Shown: positions 1 to 9,195, numbered from the stretch's first letter. The stretch: DNA of 64,000 nt from Candidatus Kouleothrix ribensis (GCA_016722075.1 JADKGW010000001.1:1550001-1614000); one strand, 5' to 3'. The notes: generated by a model not told the origin, from the letters alone. A program made the numbers and translations.

Positions 1-965
1 GATTGTGCTCCCTGATGCCTTGGCCGAGCACTGGCGCGGCTGTGGTGGCGCCAGTGAGGTACATACCTCGGCCGCGCTCAGTGTGGTGTCCAGCTCGATC
101 TGCTCACTGGGGCATTGTGCGGGCTTGATCTGGCGGATGGTCGCGCCTCCGACCATTGCTTGGGCGTCCAGCATGCCGCGCTGCCCACGGGCAGCTTGCG
201 CTTGGCCGACTTGGGCTTTTATGACCTGGGCGTGTTGGCCGCGCTGAGTGCGCAACAGGTCTATTGGCTCTCGAAACTGGAGCCGACCGCGCTGATTACC
301 GACGCGACAGGGCGCAGCCGTTCCTTGCTGGCATTTGTGCAGACGCTGGGCGAGGTTGCGCAGTGGGAAGGGTCGGTTTGGTTGGTCAAGGCCAGCGCCT
401 GTCGGCGCGGCTGCTCGTACAACGGGTGCCGCAGGAAGTGGCCGATGGGCGGCGGCGGCGCATCCGCAAGACCGCCCGTGACAAGGGTGTCACCCCGAGT
501 GCGGCGGCGTTGGCGCTGGCAGAGTGGACGATCTTGATGACCAACATTCCGCCCGAGAAGCTGTCGCTGGCTGAGGCACTGGTGCTGGCGAAGGTGCGCT
601 GGCAAATCGAGTTGCTGTTCAAATTGTGGAAGTCGCACGGCCAGATCGATCAGTGGCGCACGAGCAAGCCGGCGCGGATTTTGTGTGAAGTGTACGCCAA
701 GCTGCTCTCGATGGTGGTGCAGCACTGGGCACTGGTGGTCGGGTGCTGGGAGTTCCCCGACCGCTCTTTGGTCAAGGCGGCGCAGGTCGTGCGCGATCAT
801 GCGCCAGAACTGGCAAGTGCGCGCGCACGAGTGGAGCGCCTCACGGAAGTACTGGAGACCATGCAGCAGGTTTTGGCCCGCACGGCACGCATGAATACAC
901 GCAAAAAGCATCCGAATACCTACCAACTCTTACTCACCTTGACAACCGAGCCGGCACAAGCTTGA
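1..965 (+). pseudogene. IS4-family transposase remnant, frameshifted and 5'-truncated by the window edge
   Basis: DDE transposase of the IS4 type, now broken. Reading changes frame twice: frame 2 at the left edge (about 2-55), frame 1 from about 58 to 390 (contains VQLDLLTGAL and ALITDATGRSRS), then frame 3 from about 390 to the stop at 965. The last part carries the IS4-like segment RWQIELLFKLWKSHGQIDQW, where the E and the K/R spacing fit the third catalytic acidic region. The start lies outside the window. The two frame changes could be real decay or sequencing indels; I favour decay, because a cluster of hairpins follows and no intact copy is visible. Family assignment is from motif memory, not a search. 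Confidence 0.75.
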
Positions 966-973
966 TGTGTATG

Positions 974-1063
974 GGGGAACCGGCTCGGTTCCCCTAATCG
1001 GGGGCACGGGGGCGAAGCGCCCCGAAAACGTGTAGCTGGGGCACGGGGGCGCAGCGCCCCAGC
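974..1063. repeat. Cluster of three short palindromic hairpins
   Basis: Three inverted repeats with 3-nt or short loops lie between the transposase remnant and the next gene: GGGGAACCG/CGGTTCCCC (974-994, loop GCT), GGGGCG/CGCCCC (1009-1023, loop AAG) and GCTGGGGC/GCCCCAGC (1035-1063). None is followed by a T-run, so they are not convincing intrinsic terminators. They resemble the GC-rich 3-nt-loop hairpins at 24747-24773 and 36378-36416, which suggests a REP-like family. Confidence 0.6.
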
Positions 1064-1090
1064 CATACGCCAACTATCAGATAGATATGT

Positions 1091-1118
1091 TTGACACGCC
1101 GACCCACTATGCTACACT
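1091..1118 (+). promoter_or_regulatory. Sigma-70-type promoter for the dTDP-glucose dehydratase gene
   Basis: TTGACA (1091-1096), 16-bp spacer, TACACT (1113-1118). The ATG at 1164 lies 46 bp downstream and has GGAG at 1152-1155. Confidence 0.65.
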
Positions 1119-1163
1119 CTGCGCAGCGAATGCCTTCATGAAACAATTATTGGAGTAGCACGG

Positions 1164-2177
1164 ATGCGCAATCTACTTGTTACCGGCGGGGCCGGCTTCA
1201 TCGGCAGCAATTTCGTCGAGTATATGCTGAGCAAATACAGCGACTACCGGGTGATCGTGTACGATAAGCTGACCTATGCCGGGCGGCTCGAGAACCTGGC
1301 GCGCGTGCAGGGCCACCCGCACTTCGCGTTTGTGCGCGGCGACATCTGCGACATGGCGGCGGTGCGTGCGGCGATCGAGCAGCACAGCGTCGATACGATC
1401 GTGAACTTCGCAGCCGAGACGCATGTCGATCGTTCGATTATGGCGCCCGACGCAGTGGTGGCGACGAATGTGAATGGCACCTGGACGCTGCTCGAGGCCG
1501 CGCGCGAATATAAGCTCGCGCGCTTCCACCAGATCAGCACCGACGAGGTGTATGGCGCCATCCCGGCGCCGCAGCGCTCGAAGGAGGGCGACCCGCTCGA
1601 GCCGCGTAGCCCCTATTCGGCCAGCAAGGCCGGCGCCGAACACCTGGTGTATGCCTACTTCATTACCTATGGCCTGCCGGTGACGACGACGCGCGGCTCG
1701 AATAATATCGGGCCATACCACTACCCCGAGAAGGCTCTGCCGCTGTTTATCACCAATGCGATCGACGATGTGCCGCTGCCGTTGTACGGCGACGGCATGC
1801 AGCAGCGCGATTACCAGTATGTGCTCGATCACTGCGAGGGCATCGACCTGGTGCTACACAAGGGCGCGCTGGGCGAGTTCTACAATGTAGGCACGGGCGT
1901 CGAGACGCATAACCTCGACATGGCGCGCAAGCTGCTCGACCTGCTGGGCAAGCCGCAGAGCCTGATCACGTTTGTGCCCGACCGGGCCGGCCACGACCGG
2001 CGCTACGCGCTCGATACCACCAGGCTGCAGGCGCTGGGCTGGCGCAGCCGGCACTCTTTCGACCAGGCGCTCGAGGCGACCGTGCGCTGGTTTGTCGATA
2101 ATCAACAGTGGTGGCGGCCGATCAAGAGCGGCGCGTATCGCGAGTATTACCAGAAGCAGTATGTCGAGCGGAGCTAG
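1164..2177 (+). CDS. rfbB: dTDP-glucose 4,6-dehydratase
   Basis: Converts dTDP-glucose to dTDP-4-keto-6-deoxyglucose, the branch point to rhamnose and other deoxysugars of cell-surface glycans. The 337-aa product has the family's usual length. It begins with the NAD-binding Rossmann motif GGAGFIGS (residues 8-15), has STDEVYG with the Thr-Asp-Glu catalytic trio near residues 126-128, and the SDR pair Y151/K155 in YSASK. The start is supported by GGAG 8 bp upstream and a TTGACA/TACACT promoter. No other rhamnose genes (rfbA, C, D) are adjacent, so the rest of the pathway must lie elsewhere. Confidence 0.93.
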   Translation: MRNLLVTGGAGFIGSNFVEYMLSKYSDYRVIVYDKLTYAGRLENLARVQGHPHFAFVRGDICDMAAVRAAIEQHSVDTIVNFAAETHVDRSIMAPDAVVATNVNGTWTLLEAAREYKLARFHQISTDEVYGAIPAPQRSKEGDPLEPRSPYSASKAGAEHLVYAYFITYGLPVTTTRGSNNIGPYHYPEKALPLFITNAIDDVPLPLYGDGMQQRDYQYVLDHCEGIDLVLHKGALGEFYNVGTGVETHNLDMARKLLDLLGKPQSLITFVPDRAGHDRRYALDTTRLQALGWRSRHSFDQALEATVRWFVDNQQWWRPIKSGAYREYYQKQYVERS

Positions 2178-2267
2178 GCGCTTTGAGCTCGCAGCTGCCA
2201 CAGCCAAACGCACGGCTTCGGGTAGGCCCTGGTTGCCGCCACCACAACGGTAGAACGCTTAACTCGT

Positions 2268-3203
2268 ATGGACGATAGCCCAACCATTCGCCTGACAATT
2301 TTGCCCGAGGACGATGGCCGGCCGCTGAGCGAGATCGTGGCTGCAGCGTTGGGCGGCACGCTCGACGGCGCGCTGCTGACCACCCGCGGCGGGCTGTGGG
2401 TCGACGGTGCGCGTATGCGCGATTCGGCGGCACCTGCGCGCGCCGGGGCCGAGCTGGCGATCCACCGGCCGCTGGCCGGCCGCTACCCCGAGATTGTGCT
2501 ATCGCTCGACCGGATCATCTACGAGGATGGCGACCTGCTGGCCTACGACAAACCAGCGGGTGTGTATGTCGACTCGACGCCGTGGGATGCTGAAGGCAAC
2601 CTGCATGCCGCGCTGGTGCGCCTGCTGGCCGAGCGCGACGGCGCGCTGCCGCGGCTGCACCTGGCCCACCGGCTCGACCGCGATACCACCGGCGTGCTGC
2701 TGGTGTCGAAGAACCCGGCGATCAACCCGGCCATCCAGCGCGCATTTGTCGCGGGCAGCATCCACAAAGAGTATTGCTGCCTGTGTGCCGGTGTGCCGCC
2801 CGCCGACGAGTTCGAGCTGATCAGCGGCCATGGCCGCAGCGCCCACGGCCTGTTTCGGGTCTACCCAGCCGGCGAGGTTGGGCGGGTGCTGGCGAATGGC
2901 TCGCGTGTGAAGGCGATGCACACGCGCTTTCGGGTTGAGCGGCGGCTGGAGGCTGCGACGCTGCTGCGCGCGTTCCCGGTCACCGGCCGCACCCACCAGA
3001 TCCGGCTGCACCTGGCACACCTGGGCCTGCCGATCGTTGGCGACGCGCGCTACGGCGGGCCGGCCGAGTGGCGCGGCGCGCCGGCGCCCCAGCATCTGCT
3101 GCACGCCGAGCGACTGAGGCTGGCCCACCCCGGCAGCGGCGAGCCGCTCGAGCTGGTGGCACCTGCTCCGGCCTGGCTGCGCGAGGCCCATTATTGTTTC
3201 TGA
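2268..3203 (+). CDS. RluA-family RNA pseudouridine synthase
   Basis: Isomerises uridine to pseudouridine in rRNA or tRNA. The 311-aa protein carries the RluA/RluD signature HRLDRDTTG (residues 134-142) with the catalytic aspartate at D137, and the downstream block GRTHQIRLHLAHLG typical of the family. The N-terminal 80 residues may form a divergent S4-like RNA-binding domain. The exact target (23S positions or tRNA) cannot be told from sequence. It follows rfbB by 90 bp on the same strand and may be transcribed independently. ATG at 2268 has no strong Shine-Dalgarno. Confidence 0.88.
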   Translation: MDDSPTIRLTILPEDDGRPLSEIVAAALGGTLDGALLTTRGGLWVDGARMRDSAAPARAGAELAIHRPLAGRYPEIVLSLDRIIYEDGDLLAYDKPAGVYVDSTPWDAEGNLHAALVRLLAERDGALPRLHLAHRLDRDTTGVLLVSKNPAINPAIQRAFVAGSIHKEYCCLCAGVPPADEFELISGHGRSAHGLFRVYPAGEVGRVLANGSRVKAMHTRFRVERRLEAATLLRAFPVTGRTHQIRLHLAHLGLPIVGDARYGGPAEWRGAPAPQHLLHAERLRLAHPGSGEPLELVAPAPAWLREAHYCF

Positions 3204-3561
3204 ACCGTCCCGCTCTGTGAAGAAAGTGTTACGGCACTCCGCCCGCCAGCTGCTACACTAGGCTCAATACTTTCAACGGCGCGCAGAGTTCGTACCACGC
3301 AGCGCACGCGGCGCACGAAGAAGCGTTCAATTCATCATCGCCTCGTGATCTCGCGCTTATTTGGACGGTATTGACACAGGCCACCGACGTCGAGCCGGAA
3401 CATCAGCGCTGGCCTTTCGACGAAGGCAGCGCTACCCCTCCGATCTTCATGCCGCCCGGCCGCTCACCCTGCATTCCCGCACACCCGCACGGCACCTATC
3501 CGAGGATCGATGGCGCGGCCCGAGCAGGCGCGCCGTGACCAAATACAGAAAGGAGTCAGCG
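3204..3561. other. 358-bp intergenic region, no gene recognised
   Basis: Separates the pseudouridine synthase from the dodecin gene. A TTGACA at 3371-3376 lacks a matching -10 and a TACACT at 3254-3259 lacks a -35. Only the AAAGGAG ribosome-binding site at 3549-3555 is clear. No RNA gene, repeat or terminator was recognised. Confidence 0.5.
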
Positions 3562-3777
3562 ATGAGTGAGAGTGTCTACAAAGTGATCGAGTTGGTTGGC
3601 ACCAGCCCGGAGTCATGGGAGAAGGCTGCGGCGGCGGCGGTGCAGACTGCGGCCAAATCGCTGCACGACATTCGTATCGCCGAGGTGATCGCGCTCGATA
3701 TGCACATCGAAAACGACAAAACACTACTGTATCGGGCGAAGATGAAGGTCTCGTTCAAGTATCATGGCGATGGCTAA
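3562..3777 (+). CDS. Dodecin (flavin-binding small protein)
   Basis: A 71-aa dodecin-family protein. Dodecins form hollow dodecamers that bind flavins, or CoA in some bacteria, in the cytoplasm and are thought to buffer free flavin. The sequence matches the family over its full length: VYKVIELVGTSPESWEKA at the N-terminus and the terminal strand with AKMKVSFKYHG. The start at 3562 is chosen because AAAGGAG lies 6 bp upstream; an in-frame extension to 3361 exists but has no dodecin character. Monocistronic, between a pseudouridine synthase and a LuxR regulator. Confidence 0.92.
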   Translation: MSESVYKVIELVGTSPESWEKAAAAAVQTAAKSLHDIRIAEVIALDMHIENDKTLLYRAKMKVSFKYHGDG

Positions 3778-3845
3778 CTCTGGGGATGGCGGGCGGGGTA
3801 GGCGCGACGCGCCTACCCCGCTTGTTGTTTGCGCGACGTAGCGCC

Positions 3846-3910
3846 ATTTGGGGAACACTTGCGCGGCGCAGCTCAGGCGAGTATACTCATCGATAGCGAT
3901 TTGGGGAACA
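3846..3910 (+). promoter_or_regulatory. Promoter of the LuxR gene, bracketed by 12-bp direct repeats
   Basis: TTGCGC (3859-3864), 17-bp spacer, TATACT (3882-3887). The 12-mer ATTTGGGGAACA occurs exactly at 3846-3857, just upstream of the -35, and again at 3899-3910, just after the expected start of transcription. The two copies are 53 bp apart, about five helical turns. This arrangement looks like paired operator sites, possibly for the LuxR product itself. Confidence 0.6.
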
Positions 3911-3930
3911 TCCGCGAGCTGGGGGAACCA

Positions 3931-6900
3931 ATGCCGCGAGCGGCCGCGCACGCACTGATTTGGTCGGCCAGGCACGGCGGGTACGTGCTATACCAGCACG
4001 GCTGCGACGAGCCACTCCTGCTGTGCGGTGCCGCCGAGTGGTTCGCCTGGCTCGAGGCATACGGCGCATTCGCGTTCGAGGCGCCAGCCGGCCGGGTGAG
4101 CCTGCTAAAAGAGGCGCGCCCCGGCGGGCGAACGGGCTACTGGTATGCCTACCGGCGACAGGGCCGGCGCGTCGCCAAGCGCTACGTGGGGCGTAGTGCC
4201 GATCTGACGGCGGCACGGCTCGAGCAGGTGGCCGCCGTGCTGCTGGGCGCGCCCGGCGCCGGCGAGCCTGCGGATGTTCCCCAAGACTGGCCCGCCGCGG
4301 GTAGTACCCATGCAACTGCAAAGTGGCCGGCGCGCCTGGCACAGCCGCAGCTGCTCGCGGCCAAGCTCCAGCTGCCGCGCCTGCCCGAGGGCGTGGTGGT
4401 GCGCGAGCGGCTGTTTGCGCAGCTCGACGCCGGGCGCGAGCGCAGGCTCACGCTGATCATTGCCCCGGCCGGCTTCGGCAAGACGACGCTGACGGTCAGC
4501 TGGCTGGCCGCAAAGAAAGAAGGCGGAAGGCAGAGGGAGGAAGATGCAGGACAGACAATGCATTCGCCTTCCCTTGCGCCTCACCCTTTCGAGGTGGCAT
4601 GGGTCGCGCTCGACGCTGGCGATAACGACCCGCTGCGCTTCTGGCGCTACCTGATCGCGGCCTGCCAGGCGTTTGGCCCGTCGATTGGCCAGGCGGCGCT
4701 CGACCTGCTGGCAAGCGCGCTGCAGCCGCCCTTCAAGCCGCTGTCGCACGAAATGCTGCTGACCCCGTTGCTAAACGACCTATCGCACGCAGCGGCGCAC
4801 GGCATGCTGGTGCTTGAAGACTACCACGTGATCGCTGATGTGCAGATTCACGCTGCGTTGGCCTTTTTCATTGAGTACCTACCGTCGGATCTCCAGCTGA
4901 TCATCCTGGCACGCAGCGAGCCACCGCTGCCGCTGGCGCGCAGGCGCGCCAGCGGCGACCTGTGCGAGTTGCATGCCGCCGATCTGCGCTTTTCGGCCGA
5001 CGAGGTGCGGCGCTTTCTCCAGCAGACGTTTACGATCATCCCCGAGAGCATAGCTATCGCGCAGCTCAACGCACAGCTTGAGGGCTGGGCTGCGGGGCTA
5101 CGCCTGCTAGTGTTGGCGCTACACGGGCGCGACTCGCCTGAGCAGATCGCGCAGGTGCTGGCGACCTTCGCGGGCAACCACCGCCCGGTGCTCGACTACT
5201 TTGTGTCCGAGGTTCTGAGCGCCCAGCCGGCGCCGATCCAGCAGTTCCTTCTGCGTACTGCGCTGCTCAACCGGCTCAGCGGCAGCCTATGCGACGCGGT
5301 GATTGGCACGCCTGCCGAGCCATCTGCGCTGGTGCTCGAGCAACTCGCCCGCGCGAACCTGTTTCTCGAGCCACTCGACGCAGGTGGCCAGTGGTACCGC
5401 TACCACAGGCTATTCGCCGAGGCTATGCGCTACGAAGCGTGCCGGCGCCTGGGCCAGGCCTCGCAGCGGCAGATCGCAGCGACCGCCAGTGCCTGGTACG
5501 AGCAGCATGGCCTGCTGGCCGAGGCCACTGAGGCAGCCTTACAGGCCGAGCAAGCCGTACGAGCTGCTGAGCTGATCGAGCAGATTATCAATAACCGGCA
5601 GTATATCTTTGGGCCGCAGAGCATCTACGAGGCCAACGATTTCCACACGCTGCACCGCTGGATCGAGCAACTGCCCGTGCCGACCCTGCACCAGCACCCG
5701 CTGCTATGCCTGAATTATGCGATTGCGCTAATGTTCATCTTCATGACCAACCCGCCGTCGGCGCAGCTCGAGCTACGCTTTCAGGACGTGTTGCACCTGG
5801 CCGAGCAAGGCTTTCGGTCTGCTGGCAACACAGCCAAGCTTGGCGAGGTATGCGCGCTTCAGTCGATCATCGCGCGGCAGCGAGGCGCGATTAGTGCCAG
5901 TGTGGCATGGGCCAGGCAATCGCTGGCGCTGCTGCCGGCCGAAGAATTAGCCTGGCGCGGCGCGAGCTTGAGCGCGATCGGCACCGGCGAGATGTTCGAT
6001 GGCCGGCTCGACATGGCCCGTACGCTGTTCCTGGAGGCGTATGCGATCAGTGCGGCGGTTGGGAACCAGGTGTTCATGCGTGCGACAAACGGCATGGCCA
6101 GCGGTGTGTATGTCGAGCTAGGCCAGCTGCACGAGGCGGCCACACGCTACCGGCAGCTATTGGCCGAGGCGCGCGCGCAGGCCGATCGCGACGATGCCGC
6201 GCATGCCCTGCTTGGCCTGGCGCAGATTTCGTACGAGTGGAATATGCTCGATACGGCCGAGCGTGAGGCGAACGAAGGGTATACCAGCGGTGTTCAGCTC
6301 GATCGCGAGGATTTTCAGGCCCAGGCAACGCTGGTGCTCGTGCAGATCGCGCGCGCACACGGGCAGGCAGCACACGCACTACAGCGGGTGAGCGCGCTGC
6401 TCGATTGGTTAGAACCGCAGCAGACCGCGCGGCTGCAGCGGCACTACCGCGCCGCGCGCGCGCTACAGGCCAGACTCAGCCTCGAATCTGGCGATCTGGC
6501 CGCAGCCCAGCGCTGGGCCGATCAGTGTAGGCGCGACGAGCAGGCGTGCCCGCACCTGCAGTGGGTACGCGAGCAACTGTTGGTCGCGCGCCTGATGCTG
6601 GCGCAAGGCCAGGCCGCAGCCGCGCGCGAGCTCCTGGCGCAGCTGCTGGAAGCTGCGCGGCAAGGCAGGCACCCGCGCTGTGAGCTGGAGATCCTGGTGC
6701 TGCTGGCCCAAGCCTATGCTGCCCAGGATCACGCGCAAGCGGCTCAACTCACGATCGTGACGGCGATCGGGCGCGCTGCCAGCGAACAGTATATGCGCCT
6801 GTTCCTCGATGAAGGCCCGGCGCTGGCCGAACTGTTGCGTGCCTGCCTGCCGGCGCTACGCGATCCCGCGCAGTTGGCCTACCTGAGGCGGCTACTGCGC

Positions 6901-7131
6901 GCCTACGCGGCCGAGCGCACGGCGCCGGGTGGCCCGGCCGAGCCGCTTAGCCCTCAGGAGCAGCGCGTGCTGAGCTTGCTAGGCGCCGGCCGCTCGAACC
7001 CCGAAATCGCCGCGCAGCTGGTGATCTCGATCAACACTGTGAAGGCACACCTCAAGAGCATCTACCGCAAGCTGGGCGTGCGCAACCGCACCGAGGCCAG
7101 CGCTGCCGCGCGCGAGCTGGCCAGGCCCTAG
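3931..7131 (+). CDS. MalT-type LuxR-family ATP-dependent transcriptional regulator
   Basis: Large STAND-class regulator of 1066 aa. After an N-terminal region of about 140 residues rich in aromatic and Arg residues comes an ATPase with Walker A APAGFGKTT (near residue 181), then a long helical repeat sensor arm (about 500-980, TPR-like as in MalT) and a C-terminal LuxR helix-turn-helix (LSPQEQRVLSLL to NTVKAHLKSIYRKLG, about 1006-1050). ATG 3931 is preferred over the in-frame start at 3829 because it follows GGGGG and lies 44 bp after a good promoter whose -10 overlaps the longer version. A lysine/glutamate-rich insert of about 27 residues (nt 4513-4592) separates Walker A from the next strand. 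The inducer is unknown; the downstream MFS gene shares a leader motif. Confidence 0.88.
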   Translation: MPRAAAHALIWSARHGGYVLYQHGCDEPLLLCGAAEWFAWLEAYGAFAFEAPAGRVSLLKEARPGGRTGYWYAYRRQGRRVAKRYVGRSADLTAARLEQVAAVLLGAPGAGEPADVPQDWPAAGSTHATAKWPARLAQPQLLAAKLQLPRLPEGVVVRERLFAQLDAGRERRLTLIIAPAGFGKTTLTVSWLAAKKEGGRQREEDAGQTMHSPSLAPHPFEVAWVALDAGDNDPLRFWRYLIAACQAFGPSIGQAALDLLASALQPPFKPLSHEMLLTPLLNDLSHAAAHGMLVLEDYHVIADVQIHAALAFFIEYLPSDLQLIILARSEPPLPLARRRASGDLCELHAADLRFSADEVRRFLQQTFTIIPESIAIAQLNAQLEGWAAGLRLLVLALHGRDSPEQIAQVLATFAGNHRPVLDYFVSEVLSAQPAPIQQFLLRTALLNRLSGSLCDAVIGTPAEPSALVLEQLARANLFLEPLDAGGQWYRYHRLFAEAMRYEACRRLGQASQRQIAATASAWYEQHGLLAEATEAALQAEQAVRAAELIEQIINNRQYIFGPQSIYEANDFHTLHRWIEQLPVPTLHQHPLLCLNYAIALMFIFMTNPPSAQLELRFQDVLHLAEQGFRSAGNTAKLGEVCALQSIIARQRGAISASVAWARQSLALLPAEELAWRGASLSAIGTGEMFDGRLDMARTLFLEAYAISAAVGNQVFMRATNGMASGVYVELGQLHEAATRYRQLLAEARAQADRDDAAHALLGLAQISYEWNMLDTAEREANEGYTSGVQLDREDFQAQATLVLVQIARAHGQAAHALQRVSALLDWLEPQQTARLQRHYRAARALQARLSLESGDLAAAQRWADQCRRDEQACPHLQWVREQLLVARLMLAQGQAAAARELLAQLLEAARQGRHPRCELEILVLLAQAYAAQDHAQAAQLTIVTAIGRAASEQYMRLFLDEGPALAELLRACLPALRDPAQLAYLRRLLRAYAAERTAPGGPAEPLSPQEQRVLSLLGAGRSNPEIAAQLVISINTVKAHLKSIYRKLGVRNRTEASAAARELARP

Positions 7132-7204
7132 CCTCCCTAGCGCAACACTACGATTACCCATGCAACTACCCGTTCGGATACTGCCGCGCTCCCGGCAGAG
7201 TCGC

Positions 7205-7232
7205 TATACTCGCCGCACGGTTCGATAGCGAT
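7205..7232 (+). promoter_or_regulatory. -10 element and shared leader motif upstream of the MFS gene
   Basis: TATACT at 7205-7210 is followed by TTCGATAGCGAT (7221-7232). The same TCGATAGCGAT follows the TATACT of the LuxR promoter (3890-3900). No good -35 is visible here. The motif contains the inverted half-sites TCG/CGA and could be a common operator. Confidence 0.4.
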
Positions 7233-7250
7233 ACGTTAGGAGGGGCGATA

Positions 7251-8501
7251 ATGGAGACACGTGTGACAACCACCAGGCGCCCGCCCACCCAGGCCATGAT
7301 TGTGCTACTGGCGGCGGCATTTCTCAATACGATCGGTGTGGGCATCTTTCTGCCGGTGCTGCCGTTTATTGTGCAGCAGTACGTGCGCGAGCAGGGCAGC
7401 CTGGCGATCAGTGTGGGCTGGCTGGCGTCGATCTACGCGATCTGCCAGCTGGTGGCCGCGCCGGTGCTCGGCGCGCTGAGCGACCGCTACGGGCGCCGGC
7501 CGATCCTGCTGCTGTGCCTGCTCGGGTCGGCGCTCGGCTACGCGCTGTTCGGCCTGGGCGGCGCGCTGTGGGTGCTGTTCGCGGGGCGGATTATCGATGG
7601 GCTCACCGGCGGCAACTTCAGCATTCTGTCGGCGTACCTGGCCGACCTGACCGAGCCAGAGGATCGTGGCAGGTACTTCGGCATGGTCGGCGCAACCGCC
7701 GGCGCGGGCTTTATCGTCGGGCCGGCGCTGGGCGGGTACGCGGCGCGGCTGGGCTACAGCGCGCCGGCCTACCTGGCCGCAGCGATCACAGCGCTGAGCT
7801 TGCTGTGGGGGCTGCTGTTCCTGCCCGAGAGCCTGCCCGCCACGCGGCGCGCCGAGCGAATCAGCCTGAGCGGGTTCAACCTATTCGGCCAGCTGCGCGA
7901 TGCCTTGGGCATGCCCCAGCTGCGCTGGCTACTGCTAGCTACGTTCCTGTTTTCGCTGCCGTTTGCGATCTTGCAATCGACCGTGGCCGTGCTGATCATC
8001 GATCGCCTGGGCTGGGGCGCCGATACGATCGGGCTGCTGTTCCTGCTGGTCGGGGCAGCCGACATTCTGATGCAGGGTGTATTGGCTGGCCGTCTGTTAT
8101 CGGCATTCGGCGAAGTCGCGTTGACGATCGCCGGGCTGGTATGCGAGGTCGCCGCCTATTTACTGATCGGCACGATTGCGCTGCTGGCCGCGCCGCCGCT
8201 TGTGTTCGCAGGCGTGATCATGTACGCGGTCGGCACCGGGTTGCTCGAGCCGGCCTCGCGCGGCCTGCTCTCGCGGGCGGCGGGGCCACGCCAGCAGGGG
8301 CTGGTGCAGGGCGCCAACCAGTCGGTGCAGTCGCTGGCGATGGTGCTGGGGCCGGTGCTGGGCGGGGTGCTGTACACGAGCGCCGGCCACGGCGCGCCGT
8401 ACTGGCTGAGCGCCGGGCTGATCGGCCTGGCCATCCTGGCGATGCTGATGGTCGCGCCGGCGCTGCGGGCGCAACCCGTCGCCGGCCTGGCCGAGGCGTG
8501 A
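7251..8501 (+). CDS. MFS drug-efflux transporter, TetA/DHA1-like
   Basis: A 416-aa inner-membrane transporter of the major facilitator superfamily with about 12 hydrophobic segments. The loop after the second helix carries GALSDRYGRRPILL, the classic MFS motif A (GxLaDrxGrkxxl), and the fifth helix region has a GPALGG motif C that marks drug/H+ antiporters. Closest by style to tetracycline-class or multidrug exporters of the TetA(class A-C) type, but the substrate is not predictable. AGGAGGGG at 7238-7245 supports the start. It follows the LuxR gene by 119 bp and may be controlled by it. Confidence 0.85.
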   Translation: METRVTTTRRPPTQAMIVLLAAAFLNTIGVGIFLPVLPFIVQQYVREQGSLAISVGWLASIYAICQLVAAPVLGALSDRYGRRPILLLCLLGSALGYALFGLGGALWVLFAGRIIDGLTGGNFSILSAYLADLTEPEDRGRYFGMVGATAGAGFIVGPALGGYAARLGYSAPAYLAAAITALSLLWGLLFLPESLPATRRAERISLSGFNLFGQLRDALGMPQLRWLLLATFLFSLPFAILQSTVAVLIIDRLGWGADTIGLLFLLVGAADILMQGVLAGRLLSAFGEVALTIAGLVCEVAAYLLIGTIALLAAPPLVFAGVIMYAVGTGLLEPASRGLLSRAAGPRQQGLVQGANQSVQSLAMVLGPVLGGVLYTSAGHGAPYWLSAGLIGLAILAMLMVAPALRAQPVAGLAEA

Positions 8502-8511
8502 TTCGCCCCGG

Positions 8512-9195
8512 TCACTCGCCGGCCGGCTGCAGCAGGTAGCCGATGCCGGCGACCGTGACGATATAGCGGGGATCGGCCGGGTTCAGCTCGATCTTCTGGC
8601 GCAGGCGATGCACTAGCTGCTTGAGCAGCTGCTTATCGCCCAGGCCGCGGTAGCCCCAGACGTGGGTGGTGAGCCGTTCGGCTGGGATGACGTGGCCGGC
8701 GTTGGCCAGCAGGTATTGTATCAGCCGGAACTCCAGGCTGGTCAGGCGGATGGGCGGCGCGCCGCGCACCTGAGCCGACTGGCGCTCAATGTCGAGCGTC
8801 AGATCGCCGGCGCTCAGCGGCAGGGCCGGCCGATCGATCTCGGTGCGGCGCAGCAGCGCGCGCACGCGCGCCAGCAGCGTGCGTGGGCTGAACGGCTTGG
8901 TCAGGTAGTCGTCGGCGCCACCGTCGAGGCCGCGCACCTGATCTTCCTCACTACTGCGCACTGTCAGCATCATAATCGGCGTGGCGGCCTCGGCGCGGAT
9001 GGCCTGGCACAGCTCGAAGCCGCTCAATACCGGCAGGTTAATGTCGAGGATCACCAGGTCGGGCTGCTCGTGCCTGAAGGACGCCAGCGCCGCGCCGCCG
9101 TCGGTGGCCTCGATCGCCAGGTAGCCGGCCTGGCGCAGCGCAAAGCCGATCAGGCCAAGCAGCTCGAGATCGTCGTCGACAACCAGGATCTTCAT
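8512..9195 (-). CDS. OmpR/PhoB-type response regulator
   Basis: Two-component response regulator of 227 aa: receiver domain with acidic cluster VVDDD, phospho-acceptor D51 in VILDINLPVLSGF and conserved K100 in LTKPF, then a winged-helix DNA-binding domain ending in GVGYLLQPAGE-like sequence (GIGYLLQ). The ATG at 9195 (MKILVVDDD) is chosen; a longer in-frame version has a non-family N-terminus. It lies 10 bp after the histidine kinase stop, so the pair is co-transcribed and appears to be the tail of the sulfate-transport operon. Members of this family bind direct repeats spaced by 11 bp, and such a repeat is present upstream of cysA at 16022-16040. Confidence 0.92.
   Translation of the reverse strand: MKILVVDDDLELLGLIGFALRQAGYLAIEATDGGAALASFRHEQPDLVILDINLPVLSGFELCQAIRAEAATPIMMLTVRSSEEDQVRGLDGGADDYLTKPFSPRTLLARVRALLRRTEIDRPALPLSAGDLTLDIERQSAQVRGAPPIRLTSLEFRLIQYLLANAGHVIPAERLTTHVWGYRGLGDKQLLKQLVHRLRQKIELNPADPRYIVTVAGIGYLLQPAGE

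Noticed and set aside
1009..1063. Intrinsic terminator after the transposase remnant
   Set aside because: The hairpins are GC-rich but no T-run follows them.
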